A stretch of DNA of 64,000 nt from Bdellovibrionales bacterium (GTDB lineage: Bacteria > Bdellovibrionota > UBA1018). The notes below the pieces were generated by a model that was not told the DNA's origin, made no database searches, and saw only the letters and a program-made list of their open reading frames with translations. The DNA lies in NCBI GenBank assembly GCA_947380295.1, contig CANCQK010000001.1, positions 274,144 to 338,143 on the forward strand, in the 5' to 3' direction. Below, one piece after another: positions 17,915-27,329 of this stretch. A program made the position numbers and the translations under genes. Each line of letters begins with the position of its first letter. Positions within the stretch are counted from its first letter, which is position 1.

Positions 17915-18283
17915 ATGAGGATTTTAGTCGTAGAAGATGATGCTTCCATTCGTGAAACACTTGGAATGGTTCTAGCTTCCTTTAATTATCAATCCGACTT
18001 GGTAGAGTCAGGAGATCAGGTACTGGAGTATCTATCACGCACTTGGCCTGATGTGATGCTATTAGATCTGACTCTGCCAGGAACGACGGGGGAGGAAGTT
18101 TATCAAAATATCCTCATGCGTTTTGGTCGCGTGCCACCGACGGTAGTCTTTTCTGCAGCACAGCAGGGTGCTATCCGTGCCAGTCACCTGCCGGGGGCTT
18201 GGTTCTTGGGAAAACCTTACACTCTCGACCAACTCGAGGAAGTGATTGTCCAGGCTGGATCAGCGCGGCAGGGGGCTGCTTAG
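17915..18283 (+). CDS. Single-domain CheY-like response regulator
   Basis: A 122-residue receiver domain with no output domain. Asp8/Asp9 (V-E-D-D), the phospho-acceptor Asp51 (M-L-L-D-L-T-L-P-G), the switch residue Ser near 81 (V-V-F-S-A) and the conserved lysine in L-G-K-P-Y-T are visible. It starts at ATG 17915. No histidine kinase is adjacent, so the partner is unknown; it may act by protein binding like CheY or DivK. aspS begins 38 bases after its stop. Confidence 0.9.
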   Translation: MRILVVEDDASIRETLGMVLASFNYQSDLVESGDQVLEYLSRTWPDVMLLDLTLPGTTGEEVYQNILMRFGRVPPTVVFSAAQQGAIRASHLPGAWFLGKPYTLDQLEEVIVQAGSARQGAA

Positions 18284-18321
18284 GGATTGAGTTTAGAGTT
18301 TCGCGGTGTTATGAGCGAAAG

Positions 18322-20151
18322 ATGAGCAAAAAAAGGACAGTTCGATCTCATACGTGCGGGCAGTTAAATCTCGCTCACCTTGGACAAACGATTACTCTTT
18401 GTGGGTGGGTAGCCAAACGAAGAGACCATGGCGGGCTGATCTTCGTCGATCTGAGAGATCGCTACGGGCTGACTCAAATTGTTTTTGACCCTGCCCTAGC
18501 GGGTGGAGATGTTGCTCATGATTTAGCGGGCCGAATTCGCTCTGAATATGTGATCTGGGTCAAAGGACAAGTTCGGCAGCGCCCTCCCGGTATGACCAAT
18601 TCAAAAATGCCGACGGGAGAGATCGAAGTGGTTTGCACAGATCTCGAAATTCTTTCCGAAGCAAAAACTCCTCCATTCCCTATCGAAGAAGAACTCGATG
18701 TGGCCGAATCAGTCAGGCTCAAGTATCGCTACTTGGATTTACGTCGACCCGTCCTTCAGAAAAATTTGCTCATTCGTCATCGAATGTTATCAATCATTCG
18801 AAATCACCTCGATCAAAATCAGTTTGTCGAAGTGGAAACTCCCATCCTTTATAAGTCGACTCCTGAAGGTGCCCGCGATTTTATTGTCCCAAGCCGTCTG
18901 AATCCAGGGACCTTTTATGCCCTGCCTCAGTCGCCTCAGACTCTGAAGCAGCTCCTGATGATTAGCGGTATGGACCGCTATTATCAGATTGCTCGTTGTT
19001 TCCGCGATGAGGATCTGAGATCTGATCGCCAACCTGAGTTTTCTCAAGTAGATATTGAGACTTCATTTCTGGATGAGGAAGCCTTTTTTCCAATTCTTGA
19101 GTCAATGATTTCTAAACTTTGGAAAGAAGTACTGGGTCAAGAGGTGAACCTGCCTTTCCCTAGAATGCCTTATTCTGAAGCAATGAATCGCTTTGGCAGC
19201 GATAAGCCCGATGTTCGGTTTGGACTTGAGCTTAATGACCTTTCGGAGATTTTTTCAAAAAGTGAGTTTCAAGTATTCCGGAATGCACTCACACCCAACG
19301 TTCACGGACGTAAGGGCTCGATTCGAGGGATAGTAGCGCACGGGCAGGCTGAGAAATTTTCAAGAAAAGACCTAGATGATCTGCAGGCTCACGCTGCAAC
19401 CTTTGGAGCCAAAGGTTTACTCTGGATTAAAGTCCAAGCGAGTGGGGAATTGCAGTCTCCGGCCGCAAAGTTTTTCTCCGATTCTGAAAAGAAATCCCTC
19501 GCCGAAACGCTTCAGCTTAAGGCGGGCGATTTAGTGCTGATCGTGGCCGACAAAAACAAAGTGGTTTTTGATGCTCTCGGTGCGATTCGACTCCAGTTGG
19601 GCGCAAAACTCGGAATGATTCCCAAGCACGGAGAGGGCAAACCTGCTTTCCTCTGGGTTGTGAATTTTCCACTTCTTGAGTTTGATGATAAAGAGGGGCG
19701 ATATTACGCCTGCCATCATCCGTTTACTTCTCCTCGTCCCGAGTTCTTTGAAGATTTTGTAGCTGGAAGAAACTTGGATCAAATTGAAGCCTCGGCTTAC
19801 GATATGGTTCTCAACGGTGTGGAAATTGGTGGAGGGAGCCTTCGAATCTATCGCCCCGACGTCCAAGCTGCGATGTTCAAGATTTTGGGTCTGACTCCAG
19901 AAGAGGCGAAAGAAAAGTTCGGCTTTTTCCTAGAGGCACTCCAGTATGGTACTCCTCCTCACGGTGGTATTGCTTTCGGAGTGGACCGGTTAGCTGCTCT
20001 TCTTTGTGGAGTGGGTCCGATCCGGGATGTGATGGCGTTTCCAAAAACTCAAAAAGGCCATTGTCTCATGTCGGAAACCCCATCCGACGTGACTCCTGAA
20101 CAGTTGGCAGAGCTGGGGATTTCAGTCACGAGAAAAGCTCAAGCAGAGTAA
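18322..20151 (+). CDS. aspS: Aspartyl-tRNA synthetase
   Basis: A 609-residue class II synthetase of bacterial type. It has an N-terminal OB-fold anticodon domain (L-C-G-W-V-A-K-R-R-D-H-G-G), motif 2 as F-R-D-E-D-L-R-S-D-R-Q-P-E-F, the bacterial insert domain (about 300-440) and motif 3 as G-I-A-F-G-V-D-R-L. Length is typical. ATG 18322 is chosen because homologues begin a few residues before the R-T-H-x-C-G-x-L-like block; an upstream in-frame extension overlaps the response regulator. Whether it is discriminating or also charges tRNA-Asn cannot be settled here. Confidence 0.96.
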   Translation: MSKKRTVRSHTCGQLNLAHLGQTITLCGWVAKRRDHGGLIFVDLRDRYGLTQIVFDPALAGGDVAHDLAGRIRSEYVIWVKGQVRQRPPGMTNSKMPTGEIEVVCTDLEILSEAKTPPFPIEEELDVAESVRLKYRYLDLRRPVLQKNLLIRHRMLSIIRNHLDQNQFVEVETPILYKSTPEGARDFIVPSRLNPGTFYALPQSPQTLKQLLMISGMDRYYQIARCFRDEDLRSDRQPEFSQVDIETSFLDEEAFFPILESMISKLWKEVLGQEVNLPFPRMPYSEAMNRFGSDKPDVRFGLELNDLSEIFSKSEFQVFRNALTPNVHGRKGSIRGIVAHGQAEKFSRKDLDDLQAHAATFGAKGLLWIKVQASGELQSPAAKFFSDSEKKSLAETLQLKAGDLVLIVADKNKVVFDALGAIRLQLGAKLGMIPKHGEGKPAFLWVVNFPLLEFDDKEGRYYACHHPFTSPRPEFFEDFVAGRNLDQIEASAYDMVLNGVEIGGGSLRIYRPDVQAAMFKILGLTPEEAKEKFGFFLEALQYGTPPHGGIAFGVDRLAALLCGVGPIRDVMAFPKTQKGHCLMSETPSDVTPEQLAELGISVTRKAQAE

Positions 20152-20255
20152 CGTCAAAGCAAGCTGAGTTAGCATGGGTAAGGGCATACTCGCCACTCCC
20201 TTAAGGGAATGGATTGCGTATGCTTTGCTTTCAAAAAAGAGAGGGGAGGGGCATT

Positions 20256-22013
20256 ATGGAAGGGGAATTCTCTTTTCGCACTCGCGAGAAAACTATTGAG
20301 CGATTTCAGAACGAAACCTTTGACCTATTGGTCGTGGGTGGGGGGATCACCGGCGCAGCTGTGGCTCGCGATGCCGTGTCGCGCGGACTCAAGGTTGCAC
20401 TCGTCGAGAAAAATGATTTTGCCTTTGGAACCTCTTCGAGAAGTTCTAAGTTGATTCATGGCGGACTTCGGTACCTTGAAAATTTCGAATTTGGCCTGGT
20501 TTTCGAAGCTTTAGCTGAGCGTGCCCTTTTGCTGAAAACAGTGCCAGCTCTCGTTAGACCGCTTCCATTCTACCTCCCTGTCTACGCTGGCGAATCCAAG
20601 GGACGGGGGATTTTAGGTTTGGGGCTTTGGCTCTACGATCTTTTAGCCTTGTTTAGGACTCCTGGATTTCACCGAAGTCTTTCAAAAAAGAAAATTCTCC
20701 AGGAAATTCCATTTCTTAAAGAAGAGGGCCTCAAGGGTGGCTTCCGGTATTTTGATGCTTCCATGTGGGATGATTTGCTGGCGGTAGAAATTCTACGAGC
20801 TGCATCTGGCGGAGGGGCTGCTATCGCCAATTACGTGGAGGCGATTCAGCCACTTTGGAAAGGTCAGTTGATCAGCGGTTTTCGAGTCCGGGATCTGGAG
20901 AGTAAAGGCCAAGAGGGTGAGTTTACCATTCAAGCGGCCCGCACGGTGATTTGTGTCGGCCCATGGACGGATCAAATTGGGGTTTCCCTCTCCAAAAATT
21001 GGAGCCGATGGTTGAATCCGAGCAAGGGGGTTCATCTCATTTTTGATCTCAAGAGAATCCCATTGCCGGGTGCCATGGTGATGAGTCATCCTGAGGATGG
21101 GCGTATTTCATTTGTGATTCCTCGCCCTGACTTCGGCAGTGGTGCCGTGATTGTTGGAACTACCGATGGTCCAACGCCCGCTGAACCTGAGAAGGCTGAG
21201 ATCTCGTCCGAAGATGTGCGATACCTTTTGGAGTTGCTCAATAAATATTTCCCGAGTTTAAAACTGACTCCGGCGGACATCATCAGTGCTTATGTTGGAG
21301 TTAGGCCTTTGGTGGGGTCTACAGTGCAAAAAACTACGGATGGGCCGGCGGACTCAGGTGGCACCAGTCTCCAAAAAGTCAGTCGTGAACATCATATTGA
21401 TCGCGGTCCTGGTGGCACCGTGATTGTTGCCGGTGGGAAATATACGACTCACCGAAGTATGGCGGAGGAGATCGTTGATTTTACGTTAAAACAGTGGGGA
21501 GAGGATTCTAAAATGAATTCTCAGGTTGTCCTACCCGCCCACATTTCTCGATCTGAAACCCGAACGCCAGTGAATCCGAATGCGACTCCTGCAATTTTTG
21601 ATCGGCTGGAGACGGAGTTAGCTGCTCAAAAATCCAAACTTCCAGCTGAATTGATTCGACTCTATGGAGCAGACGCAGAGGAGATTGTAAAAATTCATAA
21701 GGAAACTGCTCGTAAATCATCTTCTGAGCTACCCTTAGATCCAGAGGGATTTCCATTGCTGGAAGCGCAGCTGCGGTTTTCTATCCGGACCCAGCTGGTG
21801 ATGCATTTGGAAGATTTTTATCTTCGCAGAACGGCACTTTACGGTTCTCGTCAGGATCATGGCCTCCCTTGGGCGGATCGGTTATCTCGAGTGTGGGCAG
21901 AAGAACGAGGTCTTAGTGAAGTTCATGCTCAAGCTGAGAAAATGCGCTTAGAAGAGGAACTTCGACGTCGCAGTGCATGGTCTCAGGCAGTAATACCCGG
22001 TACAAATCCGTGA
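20256..22013 (+). CDS. glpD: Aerobic glycerol-3-phosphate dehydrogenase
   Basis: A 585-residue FAD-dependent, membrane-associated dehydrogenase oxidising glycerol-3-phosphate to DHAP and reducing quinone. The FAD site V-V-G-G-G-I-T-G-A (about 28-36), T-S-S-R-S-S-K-L-I-H-G-G-L-R-Y-L and the later V-A-G-G-K-Y-T-T-H-R are hallmarks. The C-terminal DAO_C domain is present. ATG 20256 follows a GAGGGGAGGGG ribosome site and is preferred over an upstream in-frame ATG. The stop codon overlaps the start of the aldo/keto reductase gene. Confidence 0.95.
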   Translation: MEGEFSFRTREKTIERFQNETFDLLVVGGGITGAAVARDAVSRGLKVALVEKNDFAFGTSSRSSKLIHGGLRYLENFEFGLVFEALAERALLLKTVPALVRPLPFYLPVYAGESKGRGILGLGLWLYDLLALFRTPGFHRSLSKKKILQEIPFLKEEGLKGGFRYFDASMWDDLLAVEILRAASGGGAAIANYVEAIQPLWKGQLISGFRVRDLESKGQEGEFTIQAARTVICVGPWTDQIGVSLSKNWSRWLNPSKGVHLIFDLKRIPLPGAMVMSHPEDGRISFVIPRPDFGSGAVIVGTTDGPTPAEPEKAEISSEDVRYLLELLNKYFPSLKLTPADIISAYVGVRPLVGSTVQKTTDGPADSGGTSLQKVSREHHIDRGPGGTVIVAGGKYTTHRSMAEEIVDFTLKQWGEDSKMNSQVVLPAHISRSETRTPVNPNATPAIFDRLETELAAQKSKLPAELIRLYGADAEEIVKIHKETARKSSSELPLDPEGFPLLEAQLRFSIRTQLVMHLEDFYLRRTALYGSRQDHGLPWADRLSRVWAEERGLSEVHAQAEKMRLEEELRRRSAWSQAVIPGTNP

Positions 22014-22828
22014 TTTCAAAGTTGCCTCGCCTCATCTACGGAACTGCATGGAAACAAGAGAAGACTTGTGATCTGGTCGTTCGAGCTATTACTGCGGGAT
22101 TCCGCGGAATTGACACGGCTGGGCAACCTAAGCACTACTATGAGCCTGGCGTGGGGGAGGCGCTAAAAGAACTCCAGTCACAGGGTGTGATGCGGGACAG
22201 GCTTTTTATTCAAACGAAATTTACCCCTATCTCCGGACAAGATCCTGCTCGCATTCCCTACGATCCAACTGCCCCATTTTCAGTTCAGGTGGCTCAGTCG
22301 TTCGCTTCATCTCAAAAGAATTTGCGTACTGATTACGTTGACTCTCTTGTATTACATTCGCCTTTGAGTCAATGGAGTCAGATGATGGAAGTTTGGAAGG
22401 CGATGGAGGCTATTTACGCTCAGGGCGGTGCAAAAATGCTGGGCATCAGCAATTGCTATGATTTAGAAGTGCTGAAGGCGCTCTATGAAAGTTCAGCGAT
22501 CAAGCCTGCTGTCGTTCAAAATCGATTTTACAGCAATACTGAATACGACGCGGAGCTGCGGTTCTGGTGTAAACATCGAGGAATTGAATACCAAAGCTTT
22601 TGGACGCTAACGGCAAACCCTCACATTCTTGGTAGCAGCGTGACTCAACAGATTGCAAAGGCACACGCTAGAACAGTCGCTCAGGTTTTTTTCCGTTTTC
22701 TCACACAGATTGGGATTGTCCCACTCACTGGAACTCACTCCGAATTGCACATGCGAGAAGATCTCGAAATTTTCAATTTTGAGCTATCTGAGCAAGAGAT
22801 CGACTTGTTTCAAGCGCAGCTCCTGTGA
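22010..22828 (+). CDS. Aldo/keto reductase
   Basis: A 272-residue (beta/alpha)8 NADPH-dependent oxidoreductase. The catalytic tetrad is recognisable as Asp35 (R-G-I-D-T-A), a tyrosine at 43/44, Lys70 (I-Q-T-K) and His116 (L-V-L-H-S-P). The phosphate-binding C-terminal region I-V-P-L-T-G-T-H is close to the family pattern. The start is taken as GTG 22010, whose GTGA overlaps the glpD stop and implies translational coupling; an in-frame ATG at 21977 would overlap glpD more. The substrate is unknown. Confidence 0.85.
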   Translation: MISKLPRLIYGTAWKQEKTCDLVVRAITAGFRGIDTAGQPKHYYEPGVGEALKELQSQGVMRDRLFIQTKFTPISGQDPARIPYDPTAPFSVQVAQSFASSQKNLRTDYVDSLVLHSPLSQWSQMMEVWKAMEAIYAQGGAKMLGISNCYDLEVLKALYESSAIKPAVVQNRFYSNTEYDAELRFWCKHRGIEYQSFWTLTANPHILGSSVTQQIAKAHARTVAQVFFRFLTQIGIVPLTGTHSELHMREDLEIFNFELSEQEIDLFQAQLL

Positions 22829-22836
22829 GCCTCGGA

Positions 22837-23334
22837 TTAAGCCCAATGCCCTGAATTGATCCCAAATTCATGAATGATCGAGTCGATTGAGAGTTTCAGC
22901 CGCTGAGGATCTGCTTGAAGAAGTTGAATGAGTAGCTTCAGTAAGTCATCAGTCGTAACGATTCCCGAAGCCATTCGACCGTGATCGATGACGAGAAAGG
23001 CAGAGACCTTCTCGCTCAACATGCGTTGAGCTACTTCGGCAACTGGCAGCTCTCTTGAGACGAAAAGTGCTGGCCAGGTCATAAAATCTTTCACGAGAAA
23101 GTTCTCATCAAACTCAACCTGATCATCATACTCACGAGAGAGGTCTGCCTTTGGGGTCATTGCTCGTTGTAAGTCGCGATCACTCAGAATCCCGATCAAT
23201 TCTCCTGTTTCATCGGTGACAGGAAGGTGGCGAATCTGTCGCTCTTTCATGATCTGATAAGCTTTTCGAACCGAGTCGAGGAGTCTTACAGTGATGAGTT
23301 TTTTCGACATGATTTCGGCAGTAGTTTTTTCCAT
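22837..23334 (-). CDS. Two-CBS-domain protein
   Basis: A protein of about 165 residues made of a CBS-domain pair and little else. The first half has A-E-I-M-S-K-K-L-I-T-V and I-R-H-L-P-V-T-D; the second has V-K-D-F-M-T-W-P-A-L-F-V and S-A-F-L-V-I-D. Such Bateman modules bind adenosine nucleotides and regulate partners. M-E-K-T-T-A-E-I-M at 23334 is preferred to the longer in-frame start at 23367. It is convergent with the aldo/keto reductase gene (8-base gap). No partner enzyme adjoins. Confidence 0.88.
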   Translation of the reverse strand: MEKTTAEIMSKKLITVRLLDSVRKAYQIMKERQIRHLPVTDETGELIGILSDRDLQRAMTPKADLSREYDDQVEFDENFLVKDFMTWPALFVSRELPVAEVAQRMLSEKVSAFLVIDHGRMASGIVTTDDLLKLLIQLLQADPQRLKLSIDSIIHEFGINSGHWA

Positions 23335-23437
23335 CTGAGGATTCCCTTTGAGTACATGATCTCGCAATAAAACAATTCGGTGCGCATGGACGCAGTCTTA
23401 CAGGGAAGTTTCTAAGCAAAAATTGAGCCTCTGCTTT

Positions 23438-24151
23438 TCAATCAAGCCAGCGCTTCTTGAGGTAAGACAAATAACTGGGAAACGTTTTTTTCCAAGACTC
23501 GCGAAATTCCTGACTCGTTACGTTAAGCCAACCCTCATGGCTGTATTTTTTGTTGCTGACTTGAAGAGGGAGCGCGATCGGACGAATTTCAATCCGTTTC
23601 AGTTTGGCTTGGTAAATAAACTGTACATCTTCGTTGGCGCTGAGGTTTGGATCAAAAGCCCCTGTTTTCTCAAGGGTTTCTCGCGAAGTACAAATGCCTT
23701 GGTTGCCAAAAGGAAGTCCCAGAAGGCGAGATCTGAGCCAGGCTGCTAGTGAGTTGAGTCGAGCAATCGGTGGAGCTTCAGCGGGCAGATCGAGATCAAA
23801 GTAATGAATTGCGTCCGGGTGCTTCTGAACCGACTCTTCGAGCGCCACGAGTGCTCGGGGGGATACCCGGCACTCTGGACTGAGAATCCAAATCCATCGA
23901 TTTTTACACTTTTGCAAAGCCAGGTTGAGTTGCGTCGCTCGGTTCTCAGGGGCGAATATCCAAAAGGTTCTATTGGCAGTGTCTGACTTTTTCGCTGAGC
24001 TTTCTACGAGGTCCGACTGGGGCTTAGAGCCGACCAGAATGATCTCCGAACCCGTAGAAAGCAGCGAAAAGTCTCCGACTAGCTTTGTCCAGGAAAGGTC
24101 GCCTGGCGTAGTGAGAATAATGATGGATAGGTCAATTCTAGATTCGCTCAT
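23438..24151 (-). CDS. Family 2-like glycosyltransferase
   Basis: A protein of about 237 residues with a GT-A nucleotide-sugar-binding fold. It starts with L-S-I-I-I-L-T and later shows A-P-E-N-R-A-T-Q-L-N-L-A-L, W-I-L-S-P-E-C-R-V and G-N-Q-G-I-C-T-S, resembling TIGR04283-type transferases. The classic D-x-D is replaced by P-E-C-R, so the metal site may differ. It starts at 24151, one base after the MCE gene stops, so it is the last gene of the Mla-like operon and may modify an envelope lipid or sugar. Confidence 0.72.
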   Translation of the reverse strand: MSESRIDLSIIILTTPGDLSWTKLVGDFSLLSTGSEIILVGSKPQSDLVESSAKKSDTANRTFWIFAPENRATQLNLALQKCKNRWIWILSPECRVSPRALVALEESVQKHPDAIHYFDLDLPAEAPPIARLNSLAAWLRSRLLGLPFGNQGICTSRETLEKTGAFDPNLSANEDVQFIYQAKLKRIEIRPIALPLQVSNKKYSHEGWLNVTSQEFRESWKKTFPSYLSYLKKRWLD

Positions 24152-24152
24152 A

Positions 24153-24980
24153 TTAAAAGAATTGTACCTTGACCCCCTCCTTTTGGAAAAAGCTTTTAAT
24201 GGTTCCAGAATCAATGGGCTCTAAACGCCACAAGAGCTGGTAAAGGAGCCTAAGGGTTTTCTCACCCTCTGGCGAGTGGACCTTGTCAGAAACCTTACGC
24301 ACGTCCGAGGTGATGGCAATCAGGTTTTCAATAAGTTTGGATAAGTCTGACTTAAATATGGCGCTTTTATCGACCCAAGATAGGGTCTGGTTTAGGTTAC
24401 TGCTTAATTTATAAAGAAGCTCGATGGACTTTGTGATGTCACCCTTGTTTTCATCAATCATATCCTTGATTTTTCCAGCCAGATCAAAGCTTTGAGAAAT
24501 CAGCTGGTCGACTCGAGGAGGGTCAACTCCTGCGACCACATCTCCTACTTGGATTTGGGCTGATTTTAGGCGGCCTGGGGTGATTTCAATGTAACGTTCA
24601 CCAATGATTCCGGCCATATTGATGTAAAATCGGCTGTCTGCTCGGACGCCTTTGGCTGCATCTTTCCGCACTGAGATTTTCACCTTCAAGGGCACTACGG
24701 CTTTACCATTTTCAAATTCGACGCTGCCGGGCTCTTGGAGGGCAATGGATTTCAGATCAACAGGTGCGAAAAACTCAATTTTTTCAACTTTTCCTACTTT
24801 GATGCCGGATACCCGAACGGGAGACCCTACTTCAATTCCACCTGCAAAATGGTAGGTCACATAAAAGGACACAGAGCGTTGAAAGGGACTTTGCACCCCA
24901 ACGATCCAGGCAAAGAGTAACGCCAAAAGGCCCGAGCAGAAGATGAGGCCCCCGACCTTGGCTTCATTGGAGAGTTTCAT
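24153..24980 (-). CDS. MlaD-type MCE-domain lipid-binding protein
   Basis: A protein of about 275 residues with an N-terminal membrane anchor (V-G-G-L-I-F-C-S-G-L-L-A-L-L-F-A-W) and a periplasmic MCE domain (G-G-I-E-V-G-S-P-V-R-V-S-G-I-K-V-G-K-V). The C-terminal helices probably oligomerise. MCE rings form the periplasmic channel of Mla/Mce phospholipid transporters. AAAGGG lies nine bases before ATG 24980, which is preferred; ATG 25004 (ATGA overlap with the permease stop) is an alternative. It is the single MCE subunit for two permeases and two ATPases encoded upstream. Confidence 0.88.
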   Translation of the reverse strand: MKLSNEAKVGGLIFCSGLLALLFAWIVGVQSPFQRSVSFYVTYHFAGGIEVGSPVRVSGIKVGKVEKIEFFAPVDLKSIALQEPGSVEFENGKAVVPLKVKISVRKDAAKGVRADSRFYINMAGIIGERYIEITPGRLKSAQIQVGDVVAGVDPPRVDQLISQSFDLAGKIKDMIDENKGDITKSIELLYKLSSNLNQTLSWVDKSAIFKSDLSKLIENLIAITSDVRKVSDKVHSPEGEKTLRLLYQLLWRLEPIDSGTIKSFFQKEGVKVQFF

Positions 24981-25000
24981 AGTGTTCATCCCTTTCTCGT

Positions 25001-25750
25001 TCATAAAAACCACGTAAAAAAATACGTAATTAAAAAATCTAAAATAATGATCGCTACCGTGGCCGAAACGACTGCTTGAGTTGTTGCAGTGCCAACGCCC
25101 TGGGCGCCTCCCTTGCAATGAAATCCATAGGCGCATGAAACGATAGGGATTAAAGAGCCGAAAGTTACGCCCTTAACCAGGGCGCAGACCACGTCAGCCA
25201 CGCCGATAAAATGCTTCATTCCATTTAAAAACTCAAGAGCTCCAAAGTTGTAGCCTAAAATCCCAACTAGGGCAGAGCAGCTCAAGGTGACTGCCACTGC
25301 CAAGAGGGTAAGACAAGCTCCAGAAACAATTCCTGCAATAAATCGAGGAAAAACCAGGTATTCAATCGGGTCAATCCGAAGGAGTTTAAGGGCGTCGATT
25401 TGCTCAGTGACTTTCATCGTGCCGACTTCAGCCGTGATCGATGCACCTACTTTGGACACCAGGAGAAGAGCAGGGATTGCAATTCCCAGTTCTCTAAAAA
25501 TGAATTGCCCTGTGAATCCAGGAATCATGGAGACATCATGGAGAGAGAGATCCATGTGCCAGGCGATCTGTTGGGTGACAACCACGCCTGCAAAGGCCGT
25601 CGATAGGCAGACGATCGGGATGCTTTTAATCCCACTTTGTACGATCGCATGAATAATTTCTGCGCGACGCCAAGCACTAGGTTGAAAAAAGTTGAAAATA
25701 GTTTGAAAAAATAATCGCACAATACTGAGCCACATACGAACTTCAGTCAC
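25001..25750 (-). CDS. MlaE-type ABC permease, second copy
   Basis: A 249-residue polytopic permease of the MlaE family. The diagnostic block runs from F-R-E-L-G-I-A-I-P-A-L (about 86-96) through A-E-V-G-T-M-K-V-T-E-Q-I-D-A-L to P-I-E-Y-L-V-F-P-R. GTG 25750 overlaps the upstream permease stop (GTGA). It is clearly diverged from its neighbour permease, so the two are not a recent duplication. It probably forms a permease heterodimer that moves phospholipid between the inner membrane and the MCE ring. Confidence 0.9.
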   Translation of the reverse strand: MTEVRMWLSIVRLFFQTIFNFFQPSAWRRAEIIHAIVQSGIKSIPIVCLSTAFAGVVVTQQIAWHMDLSLHDVSMIPGFTGQFIFRELGIAIPALLLVSKVGASITAEVGTMKVTEQIDALKLLRIDPIEYLVFPRFIAGIVSGACLTLLAVAVTLSCSALVGILGYNFGALEFLNGMKHFIGVADVVCALVKGVTFGSLIPIVSCAYGFHCKGGAQGVGTATTQAVVSATVAIIILDFLITYFFTWFL

Positions 25751-26526
25751 GGGGAACCTCCCATGAGTCCCTCTGTGAGCGTATCAATGAGGGTGAGCAT
25801 GTGAGAGAGTCCAAAATTGGCGAATAAAATATAGAGGTTGGTGAAAATGGATGCCTGGGTTACGGCGTGTCCGACACCTCGTGCTCCGCCTGTTGCAATA
25901 AAGCCGCGATGACAGGAGACGGTTGCAACGATGGTGCCGTAGACCAATGCCTTGAAAAGAGCAGCTACGAAAGTGCCGATCGATACGAACTTTGGAATGC
26001 TCGAGGTGAATTCTGGGATTGTGATTCCGCAAGCAAACCAAGCCACCGCCATTGCTCCTCCGATACTGACGAGTAAGCCTATGAATAGGAGGATGAGACT
26101 GGAAATCATGATTCCGAAAAGCCTGGGTACTACCAGGTATTGGATCGGGTTAGTGCCTAAACACTCGATTGCGTCAATTTGCTCGGTTACCCGCATTGTG
26201 CCTAACTCTGCTGCCGTGAAAGCACCAATTTTTCCTGCCAAAAGAAAAGAAATAATTAAAGGACCTACTTCGCGGATGACGGTGGATGTGTTGAGCCCTC
26301 CAAGAAAGAGTTCAGCGTCATATTTAGCGAGGATGAGGTCGAGCTGAAGAACTAAGATGGCGCCCACAAATAGGCCGGCAAATAAGACTGTGGACAATGA
26401 CCTGAGAGAAACAAAAGCCACTTGTCCCAAGATCGGCTGAAAGTTCCCCTGAGTGGCAAAAAAAGTTCGGACCACGCGAACAAAAAAGAGACTGGTAGCT
26501 CCCAAGTCCTGAAAAAATTGAATCAT
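25747..26526 (-). CDS. MlaE-type ABC permease, first copy
   Basis: A 259-residue MlaE-family permease. Conserved marks are I-R-E-V-G-P-L, A-A-E-L-G-T-M-R-V-T-E-Q-I-D-A-I and Q-Y-L-V-V-P-R. It keeps the glutamate and the V-T-E-Q-I-D motif of the family, and about five or six hydrophobic segments. Its start overlaps the upstream ATPase gene by four bases and its stop overlaps the next permease. In a standard Mla operon only one permease is present as a homodimer, so two adjacent, diverged ones point to a heterodimer. Confidence 0.9.
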   Translation of the reverse strand: MIQFFQDLGATSLFFVRVVRTFFATQGNFQPILGQVAFVSLRSLSTVLFAGLFVGAILVLQLDLILAKYDAELFLGGLNTSTVIREVGPLIISFLLAGKIGAFTAAELGTMRVTEQIDAIECLGTNPIQYLVVPRLFGIMISSLILLFIGLLVSIGGAMAVAWFACGITIPEFTSSIPKFVSIGTFVAALFKALVYGTIVATVSCHRGFIATGGARGVGHAVTQASIFTNLYILFANFGLSHMLTLIDTLTEGLMGGSP

Positions 26527-27329
26527 GGCGCAGTGGCTCCGATCGAGGCTACGTCAAGTTCTGCTGGAGGGATCAGTGCAAGAGTTTCGGCTAGAAAGTC
26601 TTGAATCAATGGTTCTTCAGAAAGTTTAAGAGTGGATCGATCTGCGTGAGCCAGGATTTTCCCCTGATCCAAGACGAGAACTCGATCTGCGATTTTTAAT
26701 GCGCAAGCCATGTCATGAGAAACGACAAGACTGGTCACTTGAAGTTTTCTCGAAAGATCATGAATGAGGTCATTGATGGCGTTGGTCGTGATTGGATCTA
26801 GTCCTGTGGTGGGCTCATCAAATAGGAGGTATTCCGGCTCAGGCGCGAGAGTCCGCGCCAGGGAAACGCGCTTTTGCATTCCATAAGAAAGATCCGAAGG
26901 TAAGCAGTCTAGAATTTCAGTTTTTAAATTCACATCCGCCAACTTTTCACAGACTCGGCGACGGATGTCGTCTTCTGAAAGGGGGTGTCCTATGAGTTGA
27001 ATGTATTGAGCCGTCCTAAGGCCAAAAGCAATATTCTCAAATACAGTGAGTGAGTCGAGTAGAGCTGGGTGCTGGAAAACCATTCCGCACTTTTGCCTGA
27101 CCTTTGCTAGCTGGATGTCGTCCAGTTGACTGACGTTTTGACCATCGATGAAAACTCCTCCTGAATCAGGCTTGAGGAGTCCGATGATGTGCTTCAAAGT
27201 TACGGATTTGCCCATTCCGCTTCGACCGAGGATAAACAGAATTTCTCCCCGCTCCACTTTAAAGCTCACCTGCTTCAGGACGTGCTTGGTGCCAAACGAC
27301 TTTGATACCTGTTCAAAGCGAATGCTCAT
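26523..27329 (-). CDS. MlaF-type ABC ATPase with degenerate signature motif
   Basis: A 268-residue nucleotide-binding protein. Walker A is G-R-S-G-M-G-K-S (about 35-42), Walker B Y-L-L-F-D-E-P and the switch histidine is present in V-V-S-H-D-M. The ABC signature reads L-S-Y-G-M-Q instead of the usual L-S-G-G-[MQ]: tyrosine replaces the first glycine. The codon TAT is clear at the DNA level. Its neighbour ATPase has the reciprocal set, so the two should form one good and one degenerate ATP site. The start overlaps the upstream ATPase by four bases. Confidence 0.9.
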   Translation of the reverse strand: MSIRFEQVSKSFGTKHVLKQVSFKVERGEILFILGRSGMGKSVTLKHIIGLLKPDSGGVFIDGQNVSQLDDIQLAKVRQKCGMVFQHPALLDSLTVFENIAFGLRTAQYIQLIGHPLSEDDIRRRVCEKLADVNLKTEILDCLPSDLSYGMQKRVSLARTLAPEPEYLLFDEPTTGLDPITTNAINDLIHDLSRKLQVTSLVVSHDMACALKIADRVLVLDQGKILAHADRSTLKLSEEPLIQDFLAETLALIPPAELDVASIGATAP

